Shown: positions 9,934 through 20,106, counted from the first letter of the stretch. The stretch is DNA of 42,671 bases from an uncultured Bacteroidales bacterium (GCA_945827635.1 CALZOG010000008.1:1-42671); one strand, 5' to 3'. The notes: generated from the letters alone by a model not told the origin. Numbers and translations: made by a program.

Positions 9934-10815
9934 ATGAAAGGAATTATTCTGGCGGGCGGTAGTGCCACGCGACTTTATCCGCTGTCCAAAGCCATCAGCA
10001 AACAGATTATGCCTGTGTACGACAAGCCGATGATCTACTATCCGCTTTCTACACTTATGATGGCAGGCATTCGCGAAGTTCTAATCATCTCCACACCGCG
10101 TGACTTGCCGATGTTCGAAGAGCTGCTTGGCGATGGTTCGCGCTTAGGCATGCGCCTGGAGTACAAAGTTCAACTCGTGCCTAACGGACTTGCGCAAGCT
10201 TTTGTACTGGGCAAAGAGTTTCTTGGCGGCGAACCGGGTTGCCTTATTCTGGGCGACAACCTGTTCTACGGACATGGTTTCCGCCATATACTGCGTGACG
10301 CAGTCGAGCAGGTCGAGACCAACGGCGGCGCGTGCATCTTCGGCTACGAAGTAATGGATCCGCGCGCTTACGGCGTGGTGGAGTTCGATGCCGACGGACA
10401 TGTTCTCTCGCTCGAGGAGAAACCTGAGCACCCCAAGTCGAACTACGCCGTTCCCGGTCTGTACTTCTACGACGCAACAGTCACCGCCAAAGCCGCAGCA
10501 CTGCAGCCGTCCAAACGTGGCGAGTACGAGATTACTGACCTCAACAAGACCTACCTCGCCGAAGGCAACCTGAGCGTCAAACTCTTCTCGCGCGGGTTTG
10601 CGTGGCTCGACACCGGCAACTGCGACAGCCTCATCGAGGCAGGGAACTTCATCGCCACCATTCAGAACCGCCAAGGCTTCTACGTCAGCTGCATCGAAGA
10701 GATAGCATGGCGCAACGGCTGGATCAGCAGCGACGAACTGCGCACTCTGGGCGAGCAGATGGGTAAGACCTCTTACGGGCAGTACCTCATTCGTATGGCA
10801 CAAACGAAAGCATGA
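9934..10815 (+). CDS. rfbA: Glucose-1-phosphate thymidylyltransferase
   Basis: 293 aa; MKGIILAGGSATRLYPLSKAISKQIMPVYDKPMIYYPLSTLMMAGI. Confidence 0.97.
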   Translation: MKGIILAGGSATRLYPLSKAISKQIMPVYDKPMIYYPLSTLMMAGIREVLIISTPRDLPMFEELLGDGSRLGMRLEYKVQLVPNGLAQAFVLGKEFLGGEPGCLILGDNLFYGHGFRHILRDAVEQVETNGGACIFGYEVMDPRAYGVVEFDADGHVLSLEEKPEHPKSNYAVPGLYFYDATVTAKAAALQPSKRGEYEITDLNKTYLAEGNLSVKLFSRGFAWLDTGNCDSLIEAGNFIATIQNRQGFYVSCIEEIAWRNGWISSDELRTLGEQMGKTSYGQYLIRMAQTKA

Positions 10816-11513
10816 AACGTCTGACTGCACTCATTCTTCCACTACTGCTCATACCATCTGTCGGCTGCCACCGGCAGACAAACAGTTCCTCGGCACACAA
10901 TGACAGCAGCGACGAGCAGCAAAACACCGAACAGATTCTCGCCAAACAACGCCAGACTCTGATGGCGGAAAACGAGGTGACTGCCGCCGTCAAGGCAGAC
11001 ACCGGCAGATGGGTGCAGCACGAGCTCGGATGGTGGTACCGCTATACGCACAAAGCTGAAGAGCATATCAACTACATGCACACGCCGTTGCCGCAGGACA
11101 CATGCATGCTCATCCACGAGCGAGTATGCACACTCGACGGACAACTGCTGCTTGACGCCATCCGCACCTACGACCGCTGCTCAGAAGGCTCTGACACACC
11201 CGAAAAAGAAGAACCGTTTGCCTATCAGATCATGCTCTCTGAAATGGTACCACAGGACACAGTGCTCATTCTCACAGCATGGTACGCAGCCTACGGGAAA
11301 GAAGGTCGCGGAGTAATTCCGCCATTAGCCAACCTGCGCGTACTGCTCACTATGCACACCACACCGCTCGAAGATGTAAGACTGACGAGCGACTCAACTG
11401 ACAACAAAGTAATATTAGTGCCCATCGGGCAAAACGAATATGAAACATTCAACCCTGATTATCCCTTGTCTGCTACTTCTGCTGATAGGAGTAACAGCTT
11501 GCGACAAGAATAG
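10812..11513 (+). CDS. FKBP/GldI-like putative lipoprotein
   Basis: 233 aa; N-terminal MKRLTALILPLLLIPSVGC lipoprotein-like signal; C-terminal ...GRGVIPPLANLRVLLTM resembles FKBP fold; ATGA overlap with rfbA. Confidence 0.6.
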   Translation: MKRLTALILPLLLIPSVGCHRQTNSSSAHNDSSDEQQNTEQILAKQRQTLMAENEVTAAVKADTGRWVQHELGWWYRYTHKAEEHINYMHTPLPQDTCMLIHERVCTLDGQLLLDAIRTYDRCSEGSDTPEKEEPFAYQIMLSEMVPQDTVLILTAWYAAYGKEGRGVIPPLANLRVLLTMHTTPLEDVRLTSDSTDNKVILVPIGQNEYETFNPDYPLSATSADRSNSLRQE

Positions 11514-11985
11514 CTACTCCGCCAAGCGCGCAGAGGAAGACAAACTGATTGCCGACTTTATCAAGCGGCAAGGTATCAACATTATCTACGAAGAGCCCGA
11601 TAGCGAAGACGATTGGGGAGAAAAAGATTACCTCAAGGTTCCGGGTTACGACGACTTGTACTACCACCTTGTCAAGGCGGGCGATTCTTCGTACAATGTC
11701 AAGGAGTACGACAAGATCAACGTCCGTTACATTCGTTACACCCTCAATGCCATCGCCGATACCGCCCGCTACATGAATACCATCGAGCAGGCGTATCCCA
11801 CCACCTTCACCTACTCACTCACTGAGACTTCCGTTCCTCACGGATGGATCGTGGCAGTCGGATATATGAAGCACAACGGTGCCGCGTGCAAGATTATCTG
11901 CCCCAGCAAGCAGGGTATGGATGCCGAAAAGAGTGCCGTTATCCCGTACGGCTACGACATGCAAATCCAGATTCCGAGATACTAA
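11440..11985 (+). CDS. DUF4827-like (FKBP-related) lipoprotein
   Basis: 181 aa; MKHSTLIIPCLLLLLIGVTAC lipobox; overlaps previous ORF by 74 nt. Confidence 0.65.
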   Translation: MKHSTLIIPCLLLLLIGVTACDKNSYSAKRAEEDKLIADFIKRQGINIIYEEPDSEDDWGEKDYLKVPGYDDLYYHLVKAGDSSYNVKEYDKINVRYIRYTLNAIADTARYMNTIEQAYPTTFTYSLTETSVPHGWIVAVGYMKHNGAACKIICPSKQGMDAEKSAVIPYGYDMQIQIPRY

Positions 11986-12079
11986 ATCTTCTGACATCCG
12001 GACAAAACAGCAAAATAACAAAATGACAAAATAAATGTCCCATACGGCGAAGCAGATTGTTCGACCGAGGGGAGATTGG

Positions 12080-12123
12080 AAATCGCAAATAACCAAATCG
12101 TAAATGACCAAATCGTAAATATC
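12080..12123 (+). repeat. 15-bp near-repeats AAATCGYAAATRACC in glmM leader
   Basis: aaatcgcaaataacc / aaatcgtaaatgacc / aaatcgtaaatat directly before ATG 12127. Confidence 0.8.
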
Positions 12124-12126
12124 TTT

Positions 12127-13494
12127 ATGTTAGTCAAAAGCATTTCCGGCATACGCGGTACGATAGGCGGCCGCGTAGGCGAGGGACTCAATCCCGTAGA
12201 TATCGTTCGTTTCAGTGCTGCATACGCCACCCAGCGCCGCCAGGCTATGCCCGACAACCGCACACTCATCGTAGGTCGTGACGCACGCATTAGTGGTCAG
12301 ATGGTTGACATGCTCGTTACAGCCACACTCAGCGGCATGGGCTACCGCGTGGTAAACATCGGTCTCGCCACCACGCCTACCACTGAACTGGCAGTCATTG
12401 GTGAGCAGGCTGCCGGAGGTATCATTCTCACCGCCAGCCACAACCCCATGCAGTGGAACGCACTCAAACTGCTTAACGAGCGCGGAGAGTTCCTCTCTGA
12501 CAAAGAGGGCAAAGAGGTGCTCGCCATCGCCGAGCGCGAAGACTTCACTTTCGCCGAGATCGGCGAACTCGGCACTATCGAGCACAAGGATTATCTGCCC
12601 TACCACGTGCAGAACGTACTGAACTTGAAACTTGTGGACGCCGAGGCGATACGCAAGGCTAACTTCACCGTGGCTATCGATTGCGTCAACTCTGTTGGCG
12701 GATTGGCTATTCCGGCTGTACTGGAGGCACTCGGCGTGAAGAATATTATCCGCCTCAACTGCACACCCGATGGACACTTCCCGCATAACCCCGAACCGCT
12801 GCCTCAACATCTCACAGAGATTAGCGACCTGCTGCGTAGCGGCAAGGCGGATGTAGGATTTGTAGTTGACCCGGATGTTGACCGTTTGGCTATCATCTGC
12901 GAGAACGGAGATATGTTCGGCGAGGAATATACGCTGGTCAGCGTTGCCGACTATGTGCTCAAGCATACGCCCGGTAACACGGTCAGCAACCTCTCCTCCA
13001 CACGTGCACTGGCTGATGTCACCCGTCGCTACGGCGGAACCTACGAGGCTTCGGCTGTAGGCGAAGTGAACGTCACCACACTCATGCGCAAGAACAATGC
13101 CGTGATTGGCGGCGAGGGAAACGGCGGCGTTATCTACCCTGCCAGCCACTACGGTCGCGACGCACTCGTCGGTGTGGCACTCTTCCTCAGTCATCTGGCA
13201 CACAGCGGCATGAAGGTCAGCGAACTGCGACGCACCTACCCCAACTACTGCATCTCCAAGAACCGCATCGATCTCACGCCCGACATGGACGTTGACGCAC
13301 TGCTCGAACGTATCAAGCAGAAGTACGCCAACGAACGGATAACGACGATCGACGGTGTGAAGATTGACTTTGCTGACGGCTGGGTACACCTGCGCAAGTC
13401 GAACACCGAACCGATCATCCGCATCTATAGCGAGGCGGCTACCATCGAGCAGGCTGACGCACTCGCACAACAAATCAAAGACGCAATCAAATAA
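12127..13494 (+). CDS. glmM: Phosphoglucosamine mutase / phosphomannomutase family
   Basis: MLVKSISGIRGTIGGRVGEGLNP; TASHNPMQWNALK active-site motif; VDPDVDRL. Confidence 0.9.
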   Translation: MLVKSISGIRGTIGGRVGEGLNPVDIVRFSAAYATQRRQAMPDNRTLIVGRDARISGQMVDMLVTATLSGMGYRVVNIGLATTPTTELAVIGEQAAGGIILTASHNPMQWNALKLLNERGEFLSDKEGKEVLAIAEREDFTFAEIGELGTIEHKDYLPYHVQNVLNLKLVDAEAIRKANFTVAIDCVNSVGGLAIPAVLEALGVKNIIRLNCTPDGHFPHNPEPLPQHLTEISDLLRSGKADVGFVVDPDVDRLAIICENGDMFGEEYTLVSVADYVLKHTPGNTVSNLSSTRALADVTRRYGGTYEASAVGEVNVTTLMRKNNAVIGGEGNGGVIYPASHYGRDALVGVALFLSHLAHSGMKVSELRRTYPNYCISKNRIDLTPDMDVDALLERIKQKYANERITTIDGVKIDFADGWVHLRKSNTEPIIRIYSEAATIEQADALAQQIKDAIK

Positions 13495-13507
13495 TAGTAA
13501 ATAGTAA

Positions 13508-14281
13508 ATGATGAATGACAAAATGGCAAATGACTTGAACATACTCATCACAAACGACGATGGCTGGGGCACACAGGGCATACTGACTCTCGTGCGCACC
13601 ATGCTTCCGTTCGGGCACGTAGTGGTTATCGCCCCTGACGGACCGCGTAGCGGTGCTGCAGCAGGCATAACCGTCAACAAGCCCATGTACCTCACGCGCA
13701 TCGATGGCGCGGAGTACGGCTTGGTCGAAGCAGAGATATACACCACCAACGGTACACCGGCCGATGCGCTCAAACTTGCCATCAACGCGCTGTACGAGGG
13801 CGACGCAACAAAGATCGACCTCGTGGTGTCGGGTATCAACCACGGCTCGAACGCCACGATCAATGTCATCTACTCCGGTACGATGGGCGCGTGTCTCGTG
13901 GCGGCGGAGCATGGTATACCTGCTATCGGATTCTCGTACAACGACCACGCGATGGATATCGACCTCACCGAGGCGGAAAAGTATATACCTGAGATTACCC
14001 GCCACCTGCTGGAGGAAGAGGTGCCGTACGGTATCTGCTATAATGTCAATTTCCCTGTCGGTCAGATTGAGGGTATTCAGTGGACGCGCCAGTGCCGCGG
14101 ACATTGGGAGAAAGAACTGGCACCGCACACCGACGAGCAGGGACGTACCTACTACACGCTTGTTGGCAATTACGTCAATCTCGAACCCGATGCCGAAGAT
14201 ACCGACGAGTATGCGCTTGCTCACCACCGCATCAGTATCTCTCCTACCTCAATCGACCTCACGGCGTATCAGTTGCTTTAA
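13508..14281 (+). CDS. surE: 5'/3'-nucleotidase SurE
   Basis: NILITNDDGWGTQGI; SGINHGSNATINVIYSGTMGA; start may be 13508 or 13529. Confidence 0.95.
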   Translation: MMNDKMANDLNILITNDDGWGTQGILTLVRTMLPFGHVVVIAPDGPRSGAAAGITVNKPMYLTRIDGAEYGLVEAEIYTTNGTPADALKLAINALYEGDATKIDLVVSGINHGSNATINVIYSGTMGACLVAAEHGIPAIGFSYNDHAMDIDLTEAEKYIPEITRHLLEEEVPYGICYNVNFPVGQIEGIQWTRQCRGHWEKELAPHTDEQGRTYYTLVGNYVNLEPDAEDTDEYALAHHRISISPTSIDLTAYQLL

Positions 14282-14305
14282 TAAATCATAGATTATCAAC
14301 CATCC

Positions 14306-14587
14306 ATGACTTCCAAGTGGGATAACTTTTGGCTCGGACTGCTGGCGGGGCTTATTCTGCCGGCATTGTTTTGTCTGGCATATGCGCATACCATCAGTCT
14401 GGATCACCTGTGGCAGGGGGGAATGTTTCAGACCCTCAGACCTGTGATTGGGCGTATGGTGCTGCTTGGCACGTTTGTCAACATGGCAGCAACATTCGTG
14501 CTGTATGAGTTCAACCTGTGGAAACTTGCCAAAGGACTGATTGTGGCCGTTGTTCCGTATATGGCCGCCGCCATTATCCTCCTTTGA
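14306..14587 (+). CDS. Small membrane protein between surE and lpxB
   Basis: 93 aa, about three hydrophobic segments. Confidence 0.6.
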   Translation: MTSKWDNFWLGLLAGLILPALFCLAYAHTISLDHLWQGGMFQTLRPVIGRMVLLGTFVNMAATFVLYEFNLWKLAKGLIVAVVPYMAAAIILL

Positions 14588-14631
14588 TTACTAAATTTAC
14601 GCTGTCGGGCGCACCCGACCTTTCGACTCAT

Positions 14632-15777
14632 ATGAAGTATTTCCTCATAGCCGGTGAAGCCTCTGGCGACATGCACGCCGCCCGACTTATTACTGCCTTG
14701 CGCCAGCGCGACAGCAAAGCTGTCATGATCGGCTTGGGCGGTGACAAGATGCAGGCTGCAGGCTGCAGGCTGTATCAGCACTACAGGAATATGGCTTATA
14801 TGGGTTATGTGGCTGTACTGACTCACCTGAAGGATATACGCACAAACATCCGCATTGCCGAGCAGGCATTGCTCAGCGAGTGCCCCGACGAACTTATACT
14901 GATTGACTATCCGGGCTTCAACCTGCATATAGCACAGTTCGCCAAGCGCCACCTGCCTGACACGCGCGTTACGTATTATATACCGCCAAAGATCTGGGCG
15001 TGGAAACGTTGGCGTGTGCACTCCATAGGCAAGTATTGCGACCGTATATTGGGTATTTTTCATTTCGAGCCTGACTTTTACGCCCGCTACGGTTACACTT
15101 GCACCTACGTTGGCAACCCCACTGCCGAAGCTATCGCTGACTACACCCAAGCAACGCAACCCTCAAACAGCGAAGCGCTCAAACCTTCAAACAGCAAAGC
15201 ATCCGACAGCATAGTTCTCCTCCCCGGCAGCCGCAGACATGAGATAGAAAACTGCCTGCCTAAGATGCTTCTGGCTGCGGAGCAGGCTATCAGCGATTTG
15301 CCGGACATACGCACGATAGTTGTCACGCAGGCACCGGGCATAGAGCCGCAAGTATATGAGCGGTTATGTGCCGATCATCCACTGGTACAACTCACCACCG
15401 ATACCTACGCTGCTGTCTGCAGCGCACGAGCCGCAATCGTCAACTCGGGCACAGCCACACTGGAGACAGCGCTGTTAGGCTGCCCGCAAGTGGCAGTCTA
15501 TCATCTGGCTTTCGGACATCTGTTGGGATTGTTGCGGCCGATCATGTTCCAGATACCGCATTTTACGCTGGTGAATATAGTTGCCGGGCGCGAGGTTATT
15601 CGCGAACTGCTGGCGTACGAGTTTACCGTTGAGGCTACTCGCGACGAGTTACACCGTCTGCTGACCGACAGCAATTATGTAGCCGCCATGCAAACCGGCT
15701 ATTTGGATGTGCAACGGCTCTTAGGCACCTCACGTGCTGCAGAGGCGGCAGCCGAACAAATCATCGGGAAAGTCTAA
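14632..15777 (+). CDS. lpxB: Lipid-A-disaccharide synthase
   Basis: MKYFLIAGEASGDMHAARLITALRQ; GLGGDKMQAAG; YYIPPKIWAWKRWRV; LLPGSRRHEI; SGTATLETALLGCP. Confidence 0.93.
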   Translation: MKYFLIAGEASGDMHAARLITALRQRDSKAVMIGLGGDKMQAAGCRLYQHYRNMAYMGYVAVLTHLKDIRTNIRIAEQALLSECPDELILIDYPGFNLHIAQFAKRHLPDTRVTYYIPPKIWAWKRWRVHSIGKYCDRILGIFHFEPDFYARYGYTCTYVGNPTAEAIADYTQATQPSNSEALKPSNSKASDSIVLLPGSRRHEIENCLPKMLLAAEQAISDLPDIRTIVVTQAPGIEPQVYERLCADHPLVQLTTDTYAAVCSARAAIVNSGTATLETALLGCPQVAVYHLAFGHLLGLLRPIMFQIPHFTLVNIVAGREVIRELLAYEFTVEATRDELHRLLTDSNYVAAMQTGYLDVQRLLGTSRAAEAAAEQIIGKV

Positions 15778-15780
15778 GAA

Positions 15781-16473
15781 TCACTTTATATCTATCACCT
15801 CCAGCACGCCATCCGCAACGCGGAAGTGGATATTCCATCCGGCATAATCAATGCCATATACACGCTCTGAATCCTCATGGTAGGCAGGTCGCGGATCCTG
15901 CTCCAGTATCTCTTGCAGTTCTTGCTGCAGCACGCCATCCGGCAACGGTGCCGACCAGCGCACCTGTAACAACTGCCGGGGTGTGCTGTCCACAAAACCG
16001 TCACGCGCATCGGCGTGGCTGTCGCAGTAGCCCAAATAAGGTTTGATGTCGTAGATCGGCGTTCCGTCCAACATATCCGCTCCTTCCACCACCAGCACCG
16101 GCGCGCCGTTGGCGTCATGCTCCACTTCTACCAGACGGACAGATGTCAGCCCTACAGGATTAGGACGATAGGGCGAACGTGTGGCAAAAACACCCATTCG
16201 CGTATTGCCGCCTAATCGTGGCGGACGAACAGTCAGGTTGGGACGGTCGGATTGCGGCACAGTGTGAAAGCCCCACACCAGCCAGAGGTGACTGAATGCC
16301 TCTATGCCGCGTATTGCATCCTCGCTGCGGAACGCAGGGCAGAACACAATGCGCGTACGCAGACTCGTGTGCTCGCGTGCCTGTCGTGGGATACCGAACT
16401 TGTCGGTAAACCCGTTGCGTGCATACGCAACCGGACACATAACAAGTGTATTAGGATCGGTAGGGGAGGTCAT
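15781..16473 (-). CDS. trmO: tRNA (N6-threonylcarbamoyladenosine(37)-N6)-methyltransferase TrmO
   Basis: 230 aa; FGIPRQA, FSHLWLVWGFH, RMGVFATRSPYRPNPVGLTSVRL. Confidence 0.9.
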   Translation of the reverse strand: MTSPTDPNTLVMCPVAYARNGFTDKFGIPRQAREHTSLRTRIVFCPAFRSEDAIRGIEAFSHLWLVWGFHTVPQSDRPNLTVRPPRLGGNTRMGVFATRSPYRPNPVGLTSVRLVEVEHDANGAPVLVVEGADMLDGTPIYDIKPYLGYCDSHADARDGFVDSTPRQLLQVRWSAPLPDGVLQQELQEILEQDPRPAYHEDSERVYGIDYAGWNIHFRVADGVLEVIDIK

Positions 16474-18218
16474 TCTTCGGAGAAGTGCACAAGCACGTGA
16501 CGATAGGAGTTGAATATCTTCGATTTGGATACAAAGCCCAAATACCTATTCTGCTCATCAACTACAGGCAGGTTCCACGCGCCGGTGTCCTCAAAGATCT
16601 CCATCACTTTCTCCATAGGCATATCATGACGGAGAATGATCTGCGGGTAGTTCATCAGTTGCCCAACGGTGAAGCGATTGTACAATCGCGGCTGGAACAT
16701 GATATTACGCACCTCGTCCAGCAGCAATATGCCCTGTAGTTCGCCGTTGGCATCCACAACGGGGAAGATATTTCGCTTGCTGTCGGCTATCACTTTCACC
16801 AGTTGTCCGAGGGTCATATCCGGCGATACAGTTCGAAGGTCGGTCTCCAGCACACTGTCCATCTTCAGCAGAGTGAGAACGGAGCGGTCTTTGTTGTGTG
16901 TGAGCAGTTCGCCCTTCTGCGCCAGACGCATGGCATACAAACTGTGAGGCTCAAAGAGCATAATTGTCAGATACGATACCACGGCTACAATCATCAGCGG
17001 CATAAGCAGGTGATAGCCACCTGTCAGTTCGGCAATCAGGAAGATTCCTGTCAGCGGTGCGTGCATCACGCCGGACATCAGTCCCGCCATCCCTACCAAC
17101 GTGAAGTTCACCACCGGCACATTCACGCCAACGGCCTTCAGCAGGTAGGCACAGAGGAAACCGGTCAGTGCTCCCATGAACAGCGAGGGAGCAAATATAC
17201 CTCCCACACCGCCACCGCCGTTGGTGGCAACAGAGGCAACGATCTTCAGCAGGAGTACCAGCGAGAAATATACTATCACAACCCACACTCCGTCACCCAG
17301 CCGCGCAAACGGGCTATATGCGATGCCCGAGTGCGGGTCGTCGTTGAACAGTTGCAGGATTACATCGTAGCCCTCGCCGTACAATGGCGGAAACAGATAG
17401 ACCAGTGCGCCCAGCACGGTGCCGCCAATGAGAATCTTCACCCACATGTTAGGCAGGCGTTTGAAGTGCTGCTCGAGATTGTTCATACCTCGCGTGAAGT
17501 ACAGCGACACAAATCCGCAGGCTACGCCAAGGAGTAAGTACCAAGGGATACGCCCCAGAGTGAACGCCTCGATGGTTGTCAGTTCGAACATCGGCGTGAA
17601 GCCGGTCGTAAAGTATGCAATGGCTGTAGCTGTAACGGATGAGATGAGCAGCGGAGCAATGGAGTTCATCGTGATGTCCATCATCAGGACTTCCAACGTG
17701 AATACCAGACCTGCTATAGGAGCCTTGAATATGCCGCCAATAGCCCCTGCTGCACCGCAACCGATCATCAGCATCATTGTTTTCTGGTCGAGATGAAAGA
17801 GTTTGGCGAGGTTAGAGCCAATAGCCGCACCTGTCAACACAATAGGTGCCTCGGCACCTACCGAACCGCCAAAGCCGATAGTTATGCCGCTACCAATGAG
17901 ACTCGACCAAGTGTTGTGCGGTTTGATGATCGATTTGCGCTGCGAGATAGCAAAAAGAATCTTCGTTATACCGTGGGATATATCGTCACGCACCACATAC
18001 CTGACGAACAGTGCAGCCAGAGCAATGCCTATCATCGGGCATACGATCAGCCACCAGTAATGCTCGCCGGCAATGAGGTAGGTGTTGATCAGGTACTGAA
18101 TAAGGTGGATAAACAGCTTGAGTGCATACGCAGCAATAGCGGACAATATGCCCACCATCAGGCTCAACAGCAGCACCAACTTCTTCCGACCTACATGTTG
18201 CTCAATCCACTTGACCAC
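16470..18218 (-). CDS. ClC-family chloride channel/antiporter with C-terminal CBS domains
   Basis: 582 aa; GSGITIGFGGSVGAEAPIVLTGAAIGS, GGIFAPSLFMGA, CBS-like C-terminus; 4-nt overlap with trmO. Confidence 0.92.
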   Translation of the reverse strand: MVKWIEQHVGRKKLVLLLSLMVGILSAIAAYALKLFIHLIQYLINTYLIAGEHYWWLIVCPMIGIALAALFVRYVVRDDISHGITKILFAISQRKSIIKPHNTWSSLIGSGITIGFGGSVGAEAPIVLTGAAIGSNLAKLFHLDQKTMMLMIGCGAAGAIGGIFKAPIAGLVFTLEVLMMDITMNSIAPLLISSVTATAIAYFTTGFTPMFELTTIEAFTLGRIPWYLLLGVACGFVSLYFTRGMNNLEQHFKRLPNMWVKILIGGTVLGALVYLFPPLYGEGYDVILQLFNDDPHSGIAYSPFARLGDGVWVVIVYFSLVLLLKIVASVATNGGGGVGGIFAPSLFMGALTGFLCAYLLKAVGVNVPVVNFTLVGMAGLMSGVMHAPLTGIFLIAELTGGYHLLMPLMIVAVVSYLTIMLFEPHSLYAMRLAQKGELLTHNKDRSVLTLLKMDSVLETDLRTVSPDMTLGQLVKVIADSKRNIFPVVDANGELQGILLLDEVRNIMFQPRLYNRFTVGQLMNYPQIILRHDMPMEKVMEIFEDTGAWNLPVVDEQNRYLGFVSKSKIFNSYRHVLVHFSEE

Positions 18219-18220
18219 CT

Positions 18221-18248
18221 TTCAGTATTCAGTTTTCAGTTTTCAGAT
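18221..18248. repeat. Heptamer array TTCAGTT x4
   Basis: ttcagta ttcagtt ttcagtt ttcagat, between ClC start and obgE stop; supplies the obgE stop codon. Confidence 0.9.
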
Positions 18249-19416
18249 TGCGTATCCCAGCCTATGCCTTCGTACTTGCTCAGATCCCAATCTTCCTCAA
18301 CTTCGTTCAGGTAGATGGTGTGTTCTCCTTCTTCCTGGTCGTTTGCAGCTTCGGGTTCTTCACGCTCTACGCGCTCAATATCCAGCGGCGAATGCGATAT
18401 TTCGATTACCTGATTCTGCTCTTTGCTCAGTTCGTCCCAGAGTATATCTTTCAGTTCGCTCACTCCCTGTCCGCTCACCGAAGAGAAGGCTACAACAGGT
18501 ATATTATAGGCGTCGCTGAGATTGGCGACTATCTTGCGAACATCTTCTTCGGGCATAGTGTCGGACTTGCTAACAGCGAGTATTCGAGCTTTGGACAGCA
18601 GTTGGGGATTATATTTCTCCAACTCCGACAGGAGCACTTCGTACTCATGTTGCGGATCCTCGCTGCATGCGGGAACGAGGAACAGGAGCACGGCGTTGCG
18701 TTCAATATGCCGCAAGAAGCGCAGACCAAGGCCTTTTCCCTCGGCAGCGCCTTCGATGATTCCGGGTATATCCGCCATGCAGAACGAACGGTCGTCGCGG
18801 TAGGATACAATGCCCAACTGCGGTGTGAGGGTAGTGAACGGATAATCCGCTATCTCCGGTTTGGCGGCAGAAACGACACTGAGCAGTGTTGATTTGCCAG
18901 CATTGGGGAAGCCTACCAGACCTACATCCGCCAGGACCTTGATCTGCATGATTATTGTACGTTCCTGCGCGGGTTCACCGGGCTGCGCGTAACGGGGAGC
19001 CTGGTTGGTAGCTGTGCGGAAATGCCAATTACCCAATCCTCCGCGACCGCCCTTGAGCAGAATAACCTGCTCGCCATGTTCCTTGATCTCGGTGAGCCAC
19101 TCTCCGGTGTCACCATCATACACGACTGTGCCGCACGGCACCTCAATGATTCGGTCCTCACCATCCTTGCCAAACGAACGGCTCTCACCGCCCTTGCCGC
19201 CATCCGTTGCCTGAATATGCTTCTGGTACTTGAGGTGAAGCAATGTCCATAGGTTACGGTTGCCGCGCAGTATGATATGTCCGCCGCGACCGCCGTCTCC
19301 TCCATCAGGTCCGCCCTTGGGGACGTACTTCGCGCGGTGGAAATGCAGACTGCCTGCACCACCTTTGCCCGAGCGGCAATAGATCTTGACGTAGTCTATG
19401 AAGTTTGATGCCATGG
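18236..19416 (-). CDS. obgE: GTPase ObgE/CgtA
   Basis: MASNFIDYVKIYCRSGKGGAGSLHFHRAKYVPKGGPDGGDGG; G1 GFPNAGKSTLLS; upstream ORF extension overlaps adk and is not needed. Confidence 0.95.
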
Positions 19417-19472
19417 TTGTCGGAGTTATCAGCCAAGATTGGCGATTAATAAATTGTGTTCGGAATACGCGA

Positions 19473-20048
19473 TTAATAAATCTTGTTGAGAATACGGCTG
19501 ATGCGGCCGAAGATCTCGCTGATCGTACCGAGTCCCTGGATACGTGCGTACTTGTCGTGGAGCTCGTAATAGTCGTCCACGGGACGCGTCTGCTCATGAT
19601 AGACCACGAGGCGCTCTTTGATTGTCTCCAGATTGTCGTCGGCACGTCCGCTGATCTTGCCGCGCTCAATCAGGCGGCGTATGAGTTCGTCCTCAGGCAC
19701 ATTGATGTCAATCAGTATAGCTGTCTCGTCGCCACGCTTCTTCATCAAGCGTTCGAGTTGTACGGCTTGATTCAGCGTACGGGGGAAACCGTCAAAGATC
19801 AAGCCCTTGGTATCCACCGGCAAACGATCGATGTACTCCTCGAGCATTCGGATCGTTATGTCATCAGGAACAAGATGTCCCTGCGAGGTATAGGATTCAA
19901 TCAGTTTGCCAAGTTCACTCCCCGAAGCCGCTTCCTGGCGCATCATTTGCCCCGTGCTCAAGTGAACCAAACCATAGTGAGCAACAATAAATTCCGCCTG
20001 AGTACCCTTACCGCACCCGGGAGCGCCGCATAAAATGATATTCTTCAT
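19473..20048 (-). CDS. adk: Adenylate kinase
   Basis: MKNIILCGAPGCGKGTQAEFI; FDGFPRTLNQA. Confidence 0.95.
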   Translation of the reverse strand: MKNIILCGAPGCGKGTQAEFIVAHYGLVHLSTGQMMRQEAASGSELGKLIESYTSQGHLVPDDITIRMLEEYIDRLPVDTKGLIFDGFPRTLNQAVQLERLMKKRGDETAILIDINVPEDELIRRLIERGKISGRADDNLETIKERLVVYHEQTRPVDDYYELHDKYARIQGLGTISEIFGRISRILNKIY

Positions 20049-20051
20049 AAT

Positions 20052-20100
20052 AGTCGCTAGTCAATAGTCGAAAGTCAATAGTCGAAAGTCGAAAGTCTTT
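20052..20100. repeat. Heptamer array AGTCGAA x7 immediately upstream of adk
   Basis: agtcgct agtcaat agtcgaa agtcaat agtcgaa agtcgaa agtcttt; ends 3 nt before the adk ATG. Confidence 0.95.
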
Positions 20101-20106
20101 ATGCAC

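Noticed and set aside
12130-13869. 579-aa minus-strand ORF across glmM and surE
   Set aside because: Antisense shadow of two clearly recognised genes; Cys/Val-rich composition and no recognisable domain.
14751-14771. GCAGGCT heptamer x3 in lpxB
   Set aside because: Encodes QAAGCRL at a position (GGDKMQAAG...) conserved in LpxB length, so likely coding constraint rather than an inserted array.
19417-19669. N-terminal extension of the obgE ORF
   Set aside because: Overlaps adk; canonical Obg start MASNFIDYVKIYCRSGKGGAGS at 19416 fits the family.
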